From the NCBI RefSeq assembly GCF_004345005.1, contig NZ_SMMX01000002.1, positions 1-64,000 of the forward strand: a DNA stretch of 64,000 nt, written 5' to 3'. The position numbers were made by a program, and so were the translations under genes. Shown here piece after piece: positions 36,611 through 45,116 of the stretch. Source of the stretch: Extibacter muris. GTDB taxonomy: Bacteria > Bacillota > Clostridia > Lachnospirales > Lachnospiraceae. Under the pieces are notes generated by a model, which saw only the letters and a program-made list of their open reading frames with translations, was not told the origin of the DNA and ran no database searches. The first letter of the stretch is position 1. Each line of letters begins with the position of its first letter.

Positions 36611-37162
36611 ATGGATGAAAAGTTGAAAGTATATGAGGAAAAGATGAACAAGACAATCGCAAGCCTCGATGGGGAACTGGCGGCAATCCGTGCCGGCCGT
36701 GCCAACCCGAACTTGCTGAATAAGATTATGGTCAATTATTACGGGACTCCGACGCCGATCCAGCAGGTGGCGAACGTTTCGGTACCTGAGGCGCGCATGA
36801 TTCACATCCAGCCATGGGAGAAGAGCATGGTGAAGGAGATTGAAAAGGCGATCATGACCTCCGACCTTGGCATCAATCCTACAAATGACGGTTCAGCAAT
36901 CCGCCTTGCGTTCCCGGAACTTACAGAGGAGCGCAGGAAGGAGCTGGCTAAGGACGTGAAGAAGAAGGGCGAGAACGCAAAGGTCGCCATCCGCAATATC
37001 AGACGTGACGGTAACGATACTCTGAAGAAGCTGAAGGGTTCTGAAGTTTCGGAAGATGAGATCAAGGATTTGGAAGATGAACTTCAGAAGCTTACAGATA
37101 AGTTTATAAAGGAAGTGGACAAATCAGTAGAAGCGAAGTCAAAAGAAGTGATGACTGTTTAA
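36611..37162 (+). CDS. frr: Ribosome recycling factor
   Basis: The 183-residue factor has [20 protein letters not shown] near 25-44, [19 protein letters not shown] near 45-63 and the hinge-helix [11 protein letters not shown]-type segment ([20 protein letters not shown]). It separates ribosomal subunits after termination together with EF-G. AGAAGGAGG precedes the ATG. Confidence 0.97.
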   Translation: MDEKLKVYEEKMNKTIASLDGELAAIRAGRANPNLLNKIMVNYYGTPTPIQQVANVSVPEARMIHIQPWEKSMVKEIEKAIMTSDLGINPTNDGSAIRLAFPELTEERRKELAKDVKKKGENAKVAIRNIRRDGNDTLKKLKGSEVSEDEIKDLEDELQKLTDKFIKEVDKSVEAKSKEVMTV

Positions 37163-37174
37163 CAGTAAGTGGAG

Positions 37175-37206
37175 ACGGGTACCGGTTTTACAGGAACGGT
37201 ACCTGT
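37175..37206 (+). terminator. Hairpin between frr and uppS
   Basis: ACGGGTACCG and CGGTACCTGT pair over ten positions around a 12-base loop and are followed by CTTT. It may be an attenuator or weak terminator inside the operon. Confidence 0.45.
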
Positions 37207-37234
37207 CTTTCGTATGCGAGAGGAGAATTGGTTC

Positions 37235-37951
37235 ATGAAGGTACCACAGCATGTTGCCATCATTCTGGATGGAAACGGACGTTGGGCGAAATCAAAGGGT
37301 ATGCCGCGCAATTACGGGCATGTGCAGGGGAGCAAGAATGTGGAGCGGATCTGTGAGGAGGCATACCGCATGGGTATCAAATATCTGACGGTGTATGCAT
37401 TTTCTACAGAGAACTGGAACCGTCCCAAGGATGAAGTGGACGCACTTATGAAGCTGCTTCGGAATTACATGAAGACTTGCCTGAAGACAGCGGCTAAAAA
37501 TGATATGAAGATAAGGGTAATCGGAGATCTTGTCCGCCTTGACGATGATATACGGGGACGCATAGCAGAGCTGGTGGAGTCGACAAAGGATAACAAGGGT
37601 CTCAACTTTCAGATCGCCATCAATTACGGAAGCCGGGATGAGATGGCAAGGGCGGCAAGAAGGCTGGCTGAGGATTGCGTCTCAGGTAAGATTCGACCGG
37701 AGGAAATCGACGAGACGGTGTTCGAGCGTTATCTCGACACGCATGATATTCCGGATCCGGACCTGCTGATTCGCACGAGCGGGGAGCAGAGGCTTTCCAA
37801 TTATCTGCTCTGGCAGCTGGCCTACACGGAGTTTTATTTTACGGACGTATTGTGGCCGGACTTTACAAAAGAGGAATTGGTAAAAGCTGTCGCGCAATAT
37901 AATGCTAGAGACAGACGTTACGGAGGAGTGAAGGAGGAACAAGATGTTTAA
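37235..37951 (+). CDS. uppS: Undecaprenyl diphosphate synthase
   Basis: I chose the ATG at 37235, which follows GAGAGGAG. The protein is 238 residues and starts MKVPQHVAIILDGNGRWAKS, with catalytic Asp12, then GMPRNYGHVQGSKNVERI, LTVYAFSTENW near 60-70, and RTSGEQRLSNYLLWQLAYTE near 190-209. It makes the C55 lipid carrier precursor for cell-wall synthesis. It overlaps the start of cdsA by eight bases. Confidence 0.95.
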   Translation: MKVPQHVAIILDGNGRWAKSKGMPRNYGHVQGSKNVERICEEAYRMGIKYLTVYAFSTENWNRPKDEVDALMKLLRNYMKTCLKTAAKNDMKIRVIGDLVRLDDDIRGRIAELVESTKDNKGLNFQIAINYGSRDEMARAARRLAEDCVSGKIRPEEIDETVFERYLDTHDIPDPDLLIRTSGEQRLSNYLLWQLAYTEFYFTDVLWPDFTKEELVKAVAQYNARDRRYGGVKEEQDV

Positions 37952-38741
37952 GACAAGACTGTTAAGCGGTATCGTGCTGGTAATCGTGCTGGCAGCCGTA
38001 GTCGGATATGGCGGGAACGTGCTCGTATTGTTTCTGGCAGCAATCAGCCTGATCGGTCTGAAAGAGCTGTACAGAGTGGCAGAGGTACACAACAGATGGC
38101 TTGGGGCAGCCGGTTATCTTGCGGCGGTCTTATATTATGCTCTTCTCTTTACGGGCAGCCTTGGATATATGACCATGCTTTCTATCTTATTCCTTGTGCT
38201 TGTCATGGGCGTGTATGTATTCTCCTTCCCTGCGTACAGGGCGGAACAGGTGACGACCATTTATTTTGGATTTTTCTATGTTGCTGTAATGCTGTCTTAT
38301 ATCTATCAGACTAGGATGCTGGAAGACGGCGCGGTGCTTGTATGCCTCATCTTTTTAAGTTCCTGGGGATGCGATACATGTGCGTATTGTGTCGGCATGC
38401 TTATAGGAAAACATAAGATGGCACCGAAGCTCAGTCCGAAGAAATCGGTAGAAGGGGGCATCGGCGGCATTGTCGGCGCGGCGCTTCTCGGCGTGCTGCT
38501 GGCGCTTGGCGTCAACGCCTGGGCCGGAATGTCTGTCAGCCCTGCCTATTACGGCATTATATGTGGCGCAGGCGGCGCCATTTCGCAGGTTGGCGACCTG
38601 GCTGCATCTGCCATCAAGAGAAACCATGATATCAAGGATTATGGAAATCTGATTCCGGGCCATGGGGGGATCCTGGACCGGTTCGACAGTGTCATATTTA
38701 CGGCACCGATTATATACTATCTTGCAACATTTCTTGCATAA
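37944..38741 (+). CDS. cdsA: Phosphatidate cytidylyltransferase
   Basis: The 265-residue protein has about eight membrane spans and the C-terminal CdsA signature SAIKRNHDIKDYGNLIPGHGGILDRFDS near 213-240 (quoted in part: KDYGNLIPGHGG, LDRFDS). It forms CDP-diacylglycerol for phospholipid synthesis. The start overlaps the end of uppS, with GGAGG within uppS. Confidence 0.94.
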   Translation: MFKTRLLSGIVLVIVLAAVVGYGGNVLVLFLAAISLIGLKELYRVAEVHNRWLGAAGYLAAVLYYALLFTGSLGYMTMLSILFLVLVMGVYVFSFPAYRAEQVTTIYFGFFYVAVMLSYIYQTRMLEDGAVLVCLIFLSSWGCDTCAYCVGMLIGKHKMAPKLSPKKSVEGGIGGIVGAALLGVLLALGVNAWAGMSVSPAYYGIICGAGGAISQVGDLAASAIKRNHDIKDYGNLIPGHGGILDRFDSVIFTAPIIYYLATFLA

Positions 38742-38762
38742 TATAAATGAAAGAGGTATCCT

Positions 38763-39905
38763 ATGAAGAAAATTGCCATATTGGGCTGCACCGGTTCGAT
38801 TGGAACACAGACGCTGGAAGTTGTTAGAGAAAACAGGGATATAGAAGTTCTTGGACTGGCGGCAGGCGGGAATGTGGAACTTCTTGAAAAGCAGGCAAGG
38901 GAGTTCCGTCCGCAGCTCATAGCCGTATGGACAGAAGAGAAGGCGAAAGAACTGCGCGCTAAGCTCCGGGATACGGACATCAGGGTAACGTACGGAATGG
39001 AGGGACTGATCGAAGTATCAACCATGTACGATGTGGAGATACTAGTGACAGCGATTGTCGGCATGATAGGAATACGTCCTACGGTGGAGGCAATCAAAGC
39101 CGGAAAGGATATTGCGCTTGCCAACAAAGAGACGCTTGTGACCGCGGGCCACATCATCATGCCGCTTGCAAAGGAGAACCATGTGTCCATCCTTCCCGTT
39201 GACAGCGAGCACAGCGCGATATTCCAATCGCTCAGGGGAAATGAGACGAAGGCGGTCAGCAAGATACTGCTGACCGCATCCGGCGGCCCTTTCCGGGGAA
39301 AGAGGGAAGAAGATCTGCTTGATATACGGGTGGAGGATGCATTGAGGCATCCGAACTGGAGCATGGGGCAGAAGATTACGATTGATTCCTCGACCATGGT
39401 CAACAAAGGGCTGGAGGTTATAGAAGCGAAGTGGCTGTTCGGCGTAGATGTGGACCGGGTACAGGTCGTCGTCCAGCCGCAGAGCATTATCCATTCGATG
39501 GTAGAATACGTGGATGGCGCTATCATGGCAGAGCTTGGAACCCCGGACATGAAGCTTCCGATACAGTATGCGCTGTACTATCCGGAGCGGAGAAATCTGC
39601 CGGGAGAGCGGCTCGATTTCTGGAGCCTTGGCAGGCTGGATTTTGAGAAGCCGGATATGGATACTTTCTACGGGCTTAAGCTGGCCTATGACGCGGGACG
39701 GGCGGGCGGAACGCTTCCGACCGTGTTCAACGCGGCAAATGAGCTGGCGGTGAAGCAGTTCCTGAACCGGGAAATCAAGTATCTGGAGATTATAGAGATT
39801 ATAGAAGATTGTATGAAAGCCCATAAGAATGTGGATGACCCGACCCTTGAGCAGATACTGGACACGGAGAAGGCGACTTATGAGCGGATTGAAAGCAGGA
39901 GGTAA
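38763..39905 (+). CDS. dxr: 1-Deoxy-D-xylulose 5-phosphate reductoisomerase
   Basis: The 380-residue enzyme has the NADPH loop GCTGSIGTQTLEV near 8-20, ALANKETLVTAG near 120, PVDSEHSAIFQSL near 146 and the flexible loop LTASGGPFRG near 170. It catalyses the second step of the MEP isoprenoid pathway, feeding uppS. Metal-binding Asp and Glu are present in the VDSEHSA and MNKGLE-like (VNKGLEVIEA) segments. Confidence 0.95.
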   Translation: MKKIAILGCTGSIGTQTLEVVRENRDIEVLGLAAGGNVELLEKQAREFRPQLIAVWTEEKAKELRAKLRDTDIRVTYGMEGLIEVSTMYDVEILVTAIVGMIGIRPTVEAIKAGKDIALANKETLVTAGHIIMPLAKENHVSILPVDSEHSAIFQSLRGNETKAVSKILLTASGGPFRGKREEDLLDIRVEDALRHPNWSMGQKITIDSSTMVNKGLEVIEAKWLFGVDVDRVQVVVQPQSIIHSMVEYVDGAIMAELGTPDMKLPIQYALYYPERRNLPGERLDFWSLGRLDFEKPDMDTFYGLKLAYDAGRAGGTLPTVFNAANELAVKQFLNREIKYLEIIEIIEDCMKAHKNVDDPTLEQILDTEKATYERIESRR

Positions 39906-39915
39906 GACATAAGTT

Positions 39916-40947
39916 TTGGGTATCATATTTGCGATTATCATTTTCAGCTTCATTGTATTTTTCCACGAGCTCGGGCATTTCTCCCTTGCGAAGAAAAACG
40001 GCATCGACGTGGAAGAATTCTCCATCGGGATGGGGCCTACGCTGTTATCAAAAGAGTATAAAGGAACGAGATATTGTATAAAGCTGCTTCCGTTGGGCGG
40101 TTCTTGTATGATGGGAGAAGATGAGGAGGCGACGGATTCACCTGGCAATTTTAACAACAAGCCTGTGTGGGCGAGAATTTCCGTCATTGCGGCAGGGCCT
40201 GTATTCAACTTTATACTGGCCTTCGTGTTTGCCGTCATCCTGATTGGGATGGTAGGATATGACAAACCTGTCGTCCAGAGTGTCGACAGCGGTTACCCCG
40301 CCCAGGAGGCCGGCATCGAGCCTGGCGATACGATTGTGAAGATGGGGAATAAGAAGATCAACATATTCCGTGAGATCAACTTTTACAACCAGTTCCACCA
40401 GGGCGAGAAAGTAGAAGTAACCTACATCCATGACGGTAAGAAGCAGACAGCCACGCTGACGCCCAAGCTGGATGAAGAGAAGGACTATTACCGTATCGGA
40501 ATCGGCGGAGGCTCGAACACCAAGGCCAAAATCGGGACCGCGCTGCAGTACGGCATGTATGAGGTGAAGTTCTGGATATGCACCACGATGGAAAGCCTGA
40601 AGATGCTCGTGACCGGCCAGATAGGCATCAACCAGCTGTCAGGCCCCGTAGGAATCGTGGACGTCGTGGACAGCACGTACCAGCAGAGCAAATCGTACGG
40701 TTTCCTCATCGTCCTGGCACAGCTGATGAATATATCCATCCTGCTGTCCGCCAACCTGGGAGTCATGAATCTGCTCCCCCTGCCCGCACTGGACGGAGGG
40801 CGGCTCGTATTCCTCTTTATAGAGATGATAAGAGGAAGGCGCGTACCGCCGGAAAAAGAAGGCTACGTGCATCTGGCAGGCATCATGCTCCTCATGGCAC
40901 TGATGGTATTCGTCATGTACAACGACATCAGACGCGTGTTTTTTTAA
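39916..40947 (+). CDS. rseP: Site-2 intramembrane zinc protease
   Basis: The 343-residue protein starts at TTG (no ATG fits) with AGGAGG about 12 bases before it. The metal motif HELGH is at residues 17-21 in the first membrane helix, a PDZ domain lies near 115-200, and the third metal ligand is in LLPLPALDGGRLV near 288-300. RseP/RasP cuts anti-sigma factors and signal-peptide remnants inside the membrane. It ends the housekeeping run. Confidence 0.93.
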   Translation: MGIIFAIIIFSFIVFFHELGHFSLAKKNGIDVEEFSIGMGPTLLSKEYKGTRYCIKLLPLGGSCMMGEDEEATDSPGNFNNKPVWARISVIAAGPVFNFILAFVFAVILIGMVGYDKPVVQSVDSGYPAQEAGIEPGDTIVKMGNKKINIFREINFYNQFHQGEKVEVTYIHDGKKQTATLTPKLDEEKDYYRIGIGGGSNTKAKIGTALQYGMYEVKFWICTTMESLKMLVTGQIGINQLSGPVGIVDVVDSTYQQSKSYGFLIVLAQLMNISILLSANLGVMNLLPLPALDGGRLVFLFIEMIRGRRVPPEKEGYVHLAGIMLLMALMVFVMYNDIRRVFF

Positions 40948-40950
40948 TAA

Positions 40951-40989
40951 TTAGGGACGTAACCAAATTGAAAATGGTTACGTCCCTAA
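40951..40989. repeat. REP-like palindrome (GGGACGTAACC type), copy 1
   Basis: TTAGGGACGTAACCA and its exact complement flank a nine-base AT loop, right after the rseP stop. A related hairpin follows carB at 49388-49430, and both are followed by GCCCTGTACCTAAATG. It could double as a terminator but has no T run. Confidence 0.7.
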
Positions 40990-41051
40990 TTAAGTTTTGT
41001 GGTGTACCGAAATGAGGATAGCCCTGTACCTAAATGAAAAAGGGCATTTTA

Positions 41052-41084
41052 AAAGGACTGCTTTATTGGGAGGTGCAGTCCTTT
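41052..41084 (+). terminator. Hairpin in the rseP downstream region
   Basis: AAAGGACTGC and GCAGTCCTTT pair perfectly around a 13-base loop. It lies between the REP-like palindrome and the larger repeat element. Function as a terminator is uncertain because only TTT follows. Confidence 0.4.
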
Positions 41085-41216
41085 AGGAAAAGTTATGAAA
41101 AAGAATTTTAAGTTTGTTCTTCTGAACAACTATTAGTATAAGAGGTAAATGTGAGAAATATGTGTTTAAATTTTGAAGATATTGTTAATAAAATGGGAGT
41201 TTAAGTAAATTAGGCT

Positions 41217-41460
41217 GCGGGCGGGGAGCCGGGTGGCATCTGCTCCGATGCGTACGAGGTTCCGACTATTTCACGTATCCCTAACCCTCCGGAATGCGCG
41301 CCGATAGCGGCTTACATCCTGTAGGATAAGGGCTACGGAAAGGATTCTCCGCCTCTTCCGCTTGCACCTGCGCATCTCCCACCCGGCTCTCCGCCCGCTA
41401 TCTACTTCACTGACAAGGGCGAGGTCGGCTGTGTGGCGTTACTGGCCAGCGGATGACCGC
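41217..41460 (+). repeat. Structured dispersed element, inverted divergent copy (arm A)
   Basis: A 20-base stem (41217-41236 with 41379-41398, one G-T) encloses about 140 bases with an inner imperfect stem, the conserved apical hairpin CCGATAGCGG, GGATTCTCC and CACCTGCGCATCT. It is followed by GCTATCTACTTCACTG and a GCCAGCGG/CCGCTGGC hairpin (41445-41464). It aligns with the reverse complement of the copy at 41581-41840. Stem sequences differ but pairing is kept. Confidence 0.75.
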
Positions 41461-41580
41461 TGGCTGCGTAAGATGAGTGAAACAATGTAACGGGCTTAAT
41501 ATATGCGGCATAAATCTGCGACTGATATATATGCTCGTCGTCAAGCGTTTTCAACTTGCTTCGCCCTTTATCACTATGCT
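41461..41580. repeat. Middle segment of the dispersed element
   Basis: TGGCTGCGTAAGATGAGTGA and the next 80 bases match 54731-54822 at roughly three quarters of positions. On the reverse strand both loci encode similar short peptides (FHSSYAA here, YHSSHAA there), so the segment may descend from a small coding sequence that starts MEVLWLCQ inside the neighbouring arm. Confidence 0.6.
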
Positions 41581-41840
41581 GACACAACCAAAGCACTTCC
41601 ATCAGACGGCAGCGCCGCACAGCCGGCCTCGCCCATGGCAGTAAAGTAGATAGCCGATGGGGAGGTATGGGACAGATGCGAAGGTGTAAGCGGGAGGGGA
41701 CGGAGAATCCTCACCAGATTCCTTGGCTTGTGGGGAGAGAGCCGCTATCGGGGAACATCCCACAAGCTTAGGAATCTGTGTGATAGCCGCAGTTCCCGGA
41801 CGCATCGGAGCATCTGCCCCATACCTTCCCATCGGCGTCT
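41581..41840 (-). repeat. Structured dispersed element, copy B
   Basis: The stem of 27 positions (41653-41679 with 41810-41836; one A-C mismatch, one G-T) encloses a second stem, CAGATTCC...GGAATCTG, and the CCGATAGCGG/CCGCTATCGG apical hairpin. About 90 percent identical to the copy at 54966-55223. Preceded on the plus strand by GACACAACCAAAGCACTTCC. Short reverse frames exist but do not look like a real gene. Confidence 0.8.
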
Positions 41841-41858
41841 GGTTTACAAAACTCCAAA

Positions 41859-43124
41859 TTACTGCAATTCCGCTATTCTGGAGACTCCTACGTATATCTC
41901 GGATATCTTATACCACGTCCTGTAATCTACGGTTCCGGTTTCGGGCAGCCCGAATACGGACTGGAATTTGCGGACCGCGGCCTCGGTGGCCGGACCGTAT
42001 ACGCCATCTGCGGTTATCTTCGGAATGGCAGGATAAGCACCTGCTATGACATTGAGCTGCTCCTGCATCTGCAGGACCTTGTCACCTGAAGAGCCGATTT
42101 CCAGTATATAGCCGGGCCAGGAAGAAGGTATGCCGGAGATGGCTTCCGCCGTGTTGATGTACATGTCATCCCCGTAATAATAACGAAGAATTTCGATAGG
42201 AGTATATCCCTGGTCGCCGAGCGCCTTGCTTCCCCACTGGGTCATCCAGTTCGGACACTGTACCTGGCGTCCGTCACAGTACTGGGTCAGGATAGGCTGC
42301 CGTACATTCGGCCTGGAAAGATAGCCGGCAAATAATTCATCTACGATAACAGAAATCGTGTCGTAGAAATTCCGCTCAGGAATCCATTTGTGGTCAAAGG
42401 CAGTAGAAGAGGTGATAGTAAAATCATATCCCTGGTTCCGGTACCATTCTGTATATACCCTGTTCAAGGTAAATGACATGATGGCAAGTATATTTGCCCG
42501 TATCGTGTCCGCTGGCCATGTGGCATAGATTTCGCTGGAAGCCACGTTTTTAATATAGTCTTTGTATTTGACATAATAGTTTTGGGCAGTCGAATCCCTT
42601 GGACTACCGTCGTGGACAACGACAAATTCCGGAACGACGACCCGGCTCAGGACTATCTCACCACTCTCGTCCATCGGCTTTATTTCCTCTTCCGGTATTT
42701 TGGGGGGATAAGTACCATATAATGTGTGTGCAGGTATAACAAATACGTTTTCTCTACTTTCAGGCTCGACAATCGGACGCATCTGTATGTTCTGCAGCGC
42801 TGTGACGTCAGGGAGAATCTCTGTGCCGGCAATGCTGATCGGTTCAAAACCAGGCGCCTCGACCTGAAGCGTATACTCCGAATAAGGCTGCTCCTCAATA
42901 GCTGGATTGAGGCTATATTCCAAAGGCGGAGCAGCCAGTTCGATAGTATCCGTCTGTCCGGAGGCATCTGTATTCAGCTGTTCCAGCTGGCTGTCAGGAA
43001 CACCAGTATAAGAGATGGATATGGTAGCGTCATTGACGGGAAAGGACGTAATTTCGGATGTGATACTAATCTTAAGCCGTCCTTTATCAGGTGTGTCAGG
43101 CAGATTCGGGTTCATTTCATTCAT
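41859..43124 (-). CDS. SpoIID-like protein with peptidoglycan-binding domain
   Basis: The 421-residue protein has three parts. Residues 15-115 form a beta-rich domain like carboxypeptidase regulatory modules (PLEYSLNPAIEE; LQVEAPGFEPI). Residues 150-320 resemble SpoIID/LytB domains (YIKNVASSEIYATWPADTIR, NYYVKYKDYI, WGSKALGDQGYTPIEILRYY). Residues 340-410 are a PG_binding_1 repeat (GSSGDKVLQMQEQLNVIAG; DGVYGPATEAAVRKFQSVFG). No signal peptide is visible. It probably acts on or binds peptidoglycan, perhaps in spore development. It stands alone between the repeat locus and the transglutaminase gene. Confidence 0.75.
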   Translation of the reverse strand: MNEMNPNLPDTPDKGRLKISITSEITSFPVNDATISISYTGVPDSQLEQLNTDASGQTDTIELAAPPLEYSLNPAIEEQPYSEYTLQVEAPGFEPISIAGTEILPDVTALQNIQMRPIVEPESRENVFVIPAHTLYGTYPPKIPEEEIKPMDESGEIVLSRVVVPEFVVVHDGSPRDSTAQNYYVKYKDYIKNVASSEIYATWPADTIRANILAIMSFTLNRVYTEWYRNQGYDFTITSSTAFDHKWIPERNFYDTISVIVDELFAGYLSRPNVRQPILTQYCDGRQVQCPNWMTQWGSKALGDQGYTPIEILRYYYGDDMYINTAEAISGIPSSWPGYILEIGSSGDKVLQMQEQLNVIAGAYPAIPKITADGVYGPATEAAVRKFQSVFGLPETGTVDYRTWYKISEIYVGVSRIAELQ

Positions 43125-43252
43125 GTCAGTACCTCGTAGAGACTCTGTTACTGTTATCTTATGTGAATAGAACCGTAAAAGTTACAACAGATTAAAGGTT
43201 GTGCATTTATATAGAATTGAATATAATTATATGAAACAGTAAAGGAGCAGGC

Positions 43253-44473
43253 ATGGGAAGAAGAAAGAGAAGATCAGGATGCCTAAGTGCTGTCATCGGG
43301 CTGTCTGCAATTGTCTGCATCGTCGTGCTGGCTGCGTCGGGAGGTTTTCTTGGCAAAGGTGTTAAAGAAGGGCTGGCGGAAGGTGTGGCAAAAGGGATTG
43401 GCAATACGAAGCAGATTCCGTTTCAGGAGATATCAATAACAGATGAAGAACTGGCGCAGAAATACTACTATCAGCAGCTGGACGAGGATGAAAGGACTGC
43501 ATATAAAGAGATTGCACAAGGAGTCAAGCTGAATGTAGAAGAGATCTACGTGCATGCGGCGGATGCAGACAGGACGAATGCAATATTCCAATATGTCCTG
43601 AAGGACTTTCCGGAGATATTCTGGTGTGACGGCACGACAAAAAGTACGTCCTATGAAGGCCAGGAGACCTACACAGTTCTGCAGCCCGTATACTCTTACA
43701 CAGAAGAAGAAAAAGCACAGAAAAAAGCTGAAATTGAAAGGGCTGTCAATGGCTGCCTGTCCGGTATCGGGGAAAATGCGGCAGATTATGATAAGATTCT
43801 GTATGTGTATGAATATATCGTTGATACGGTCGATTACGATATTGCATCCGAAGACAACCAGAACATATACAGCGTGTTCGTAAATAAAAGATCTGTCTGC
43901 GCGGGATACTCGAAGGCTACGCAGTACCTCCTGGAGAGGCTCGGCGTATTCTGCACCTATGTCACGGGGACGACATCTGGAGGGCAGAGCCATGCATGGA
44001 ATCTCGTCAAATGTGAGGGAGACTACTATTATGTGGACACTACATGGGGGGATCCTGTGTTCCAGGCGTCTGAAGGCGGAGAGATAGATCCATCCTACAT
44101 CAGCTATGATTATATGTGCTGTGACGATGAGGAGCTGAAAAAGACGCATACCCCGGACACGGAGGTTCCGTTGCCGGATTGCGTCAAGATGGATTTCAAC
44201 TACTATGCCGTCAATGACATGTATTATACCTCATATGACGGAGAGCAGGCGCTTAGCGCGATGAATGACGTGATAGCCGCAAAAGCCAATCCGGTCGTCT
44301 TTAAATTTGCGGACAGCCGTCTGTATGAGCAGGCCCGCGAAGATATATTCGGCAGCCAGATAAAGCGGGCTGCGCAGAACATGGCGGACTGGTATGGCCT
44401 GTCAGAAGTCAAATATAAGTATATGGATGAAGCAGAACTTAATAAGATTACGATATACTGGCAGTATGAATAA
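43253..44473 (+). CDS. Transglutaminase-like membrane-anchored protein
   Basis: The 406-residue protein has a signal-anchor (about residues 10-33) and a transglutaminase-like core. Its catalytic triad is Cys216 (KRSVCAGYSK), His247 (GGQSHAWN) and Asp262 (YYYVDTTWGDP). Bacterial members act as cysteine proteases or cross-linkers at the cell surface; the target is unknown. The C-terminal 110 residues have no clear match. A divergent arrangement with the SpoIID-like gene suggests a shared cell-wall context, which is only inference. Confidence 0.82.
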   Translation: MGRRKRRSGCLSAVIGLSAIVCIVVLAASGGFLGKGVKEGLAEGVAKGIGNTKQIPFQEISITDEELAQKYYYQQLDEDERTAYKEIAQGVKLNVEEIYVHAADADRTNAIFQYVLKDFPEIFWCDGTTKSTSYEGQETYTVLQPVYSYTEEEKAQKKAEIERAVNGCLSGIGENAADYDKILYVYEYIVDTVDYDIASEDNQNIYSVFVNKRSVCAGYSKATQYLLERLGVFCTYVTGTTSGGQSHAWNLVKCEGDYYYVDTTWGDPVFQASEGGEIDPSYISYDYMCCDDEELKKTHTPDTEVPLPDCVKMDFNYYAVNDMYYTSYDGEQALSAMNDVIAAKANPVVFKFADSRLYEQAREDIFGSQIKRAAQNMADWYGLSEVKYKYMDEAELNKITIYWQYE

Positions 44474-44478
44474 TAATA

Positions 44479-44512
44479 AATCCCTTACGTTCCCGAGGAA
44501 CGTAAGGGATTT
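44479..44512. terminator. Bidirectional terminator
   Basis: AATCCCTTACGTTC and GAACGTAAGGGATT pair around CCGAG with A and T tracts on both sides. It serves the transglutaminase gene and possibly the small opposing gene. Confidence 0.8.
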
Positions 44513-44529
44513 TATCTGCCCTTGCAAGT

Positions 44530-44751
44530 CTATAAAGTTATCAGATCCGTATCAAGAGAGTGCATTATCCTGTCGACTATCTTATCTTTTGTCGTCTGGA
44601 AAACGGCGGAGAACTCGGATGAAATACAGTCCTGCACCCGCTTGAGATTACTCTCATCGCTGGCATTCAGGCTCTTGCCGTCATGCTCCTTCCGCATCTT
44701 TTCAATCGTTATGCCTTTCCACATTTTAAGCCATTCATTAACCTTATACAT
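44530..44751 (-). CDS. Small hypothetical protein
   Basis: The 73-residue, charged, helical protein (MYKVNEWLKMWKGITIEKMR; KDKIVDRIMHSLDTDLITL) has no membrane segment and no family I recognise. It lies between the transglutaminase terminator and the carAB leader. A GGAAG-type site lies about 17 bases before the ATG, which is not strong. It may be real since no other feature explains the stretch. Confidence 0.4.
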   Translation of the reverse strand: MYKVNEWLKMWKGITIEKMRKEHDGKSLNASDESNLKRVQDCISSEFSAVFQTTKDKIVDRIMHSLDTDLITL

Positions 44752-44908
44752 TTTTACACCATACTTTCTTCCACTAAAGAGCCGTTTGAAAAAATTAAAT
44801 TATTAAGCAAACAGCGGTTACATTTATTATTATAGCATACTTTTTGCAAAATTACTAATCTTGTAATGAAGTGAGAAATATCTGCCTTAAAAATTAAAAT
44901 GATTTTAG

Positions 44909-44937
44909 TTGAAAAAACTCGGAAACTGTAGTATAAT
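44909..44937 (+). promoter_or_regulatory. Promoter of carAB
   Basis: TTGAAA (44909-44914) and TATAAT (44932-44937) are separated by 17 bases. This is the only good promoter before carA and gives a leader of about 170 bases. Confidence 0.75.
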
Positions 44938-44977
44938 TTTTACAATTTGTGCAGACAAAGATTGTCAGCAGCATATG

Positions 44978-45070
44978 GGGAAGGCGGTTGTGCTTGCACA
45001 CACTGCCTTTTATTCTGCCATAAGCGCATCGTGTGCGGCAATCCGTGGTATCACGGGGAAAATTATTTTT
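44978..45070 (+). promoter_or_regulatory. carAB leader with two hairpins
   Basis: The leader holds a GC-rich hairpin (AAGGCGGTTGTG with CACACACTGCCTT around CTTG, then TTATT), terminator-like, at 44980-45018. A second, CCGTG/CACGG around GTAT, is followed by an A/T tract near 45043-45070. This suggests transcription attenuation by a pyrimidine or arginine signal. No clear PyrR-binding loop was found, so the signal is unknown. Confidence 0.45.
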
Positions 45071-45116
45071 GCCCCATCATCATAACATACAGATAAGGAA
45101 GGGAAAGGGTGGATAT

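Noticed and set aside
41402-41832. Open frames on the minus strand (about 70 residues each) across the dispersed element
   Set aside because: They run through perfect stems whose sequence changes while pairing is kept, differ in frame between copies, and lack ribosome sites. I treat them as frames caused by the repeat, keeping a coding origin of the flank as an open point.
41217-41840. Integron attC site or group II intron
   Set aside because: No GTTRRRY/RYYYAAC core pair and no domain V-like sequence were found, and no integrase or reverse transcriptase is near.
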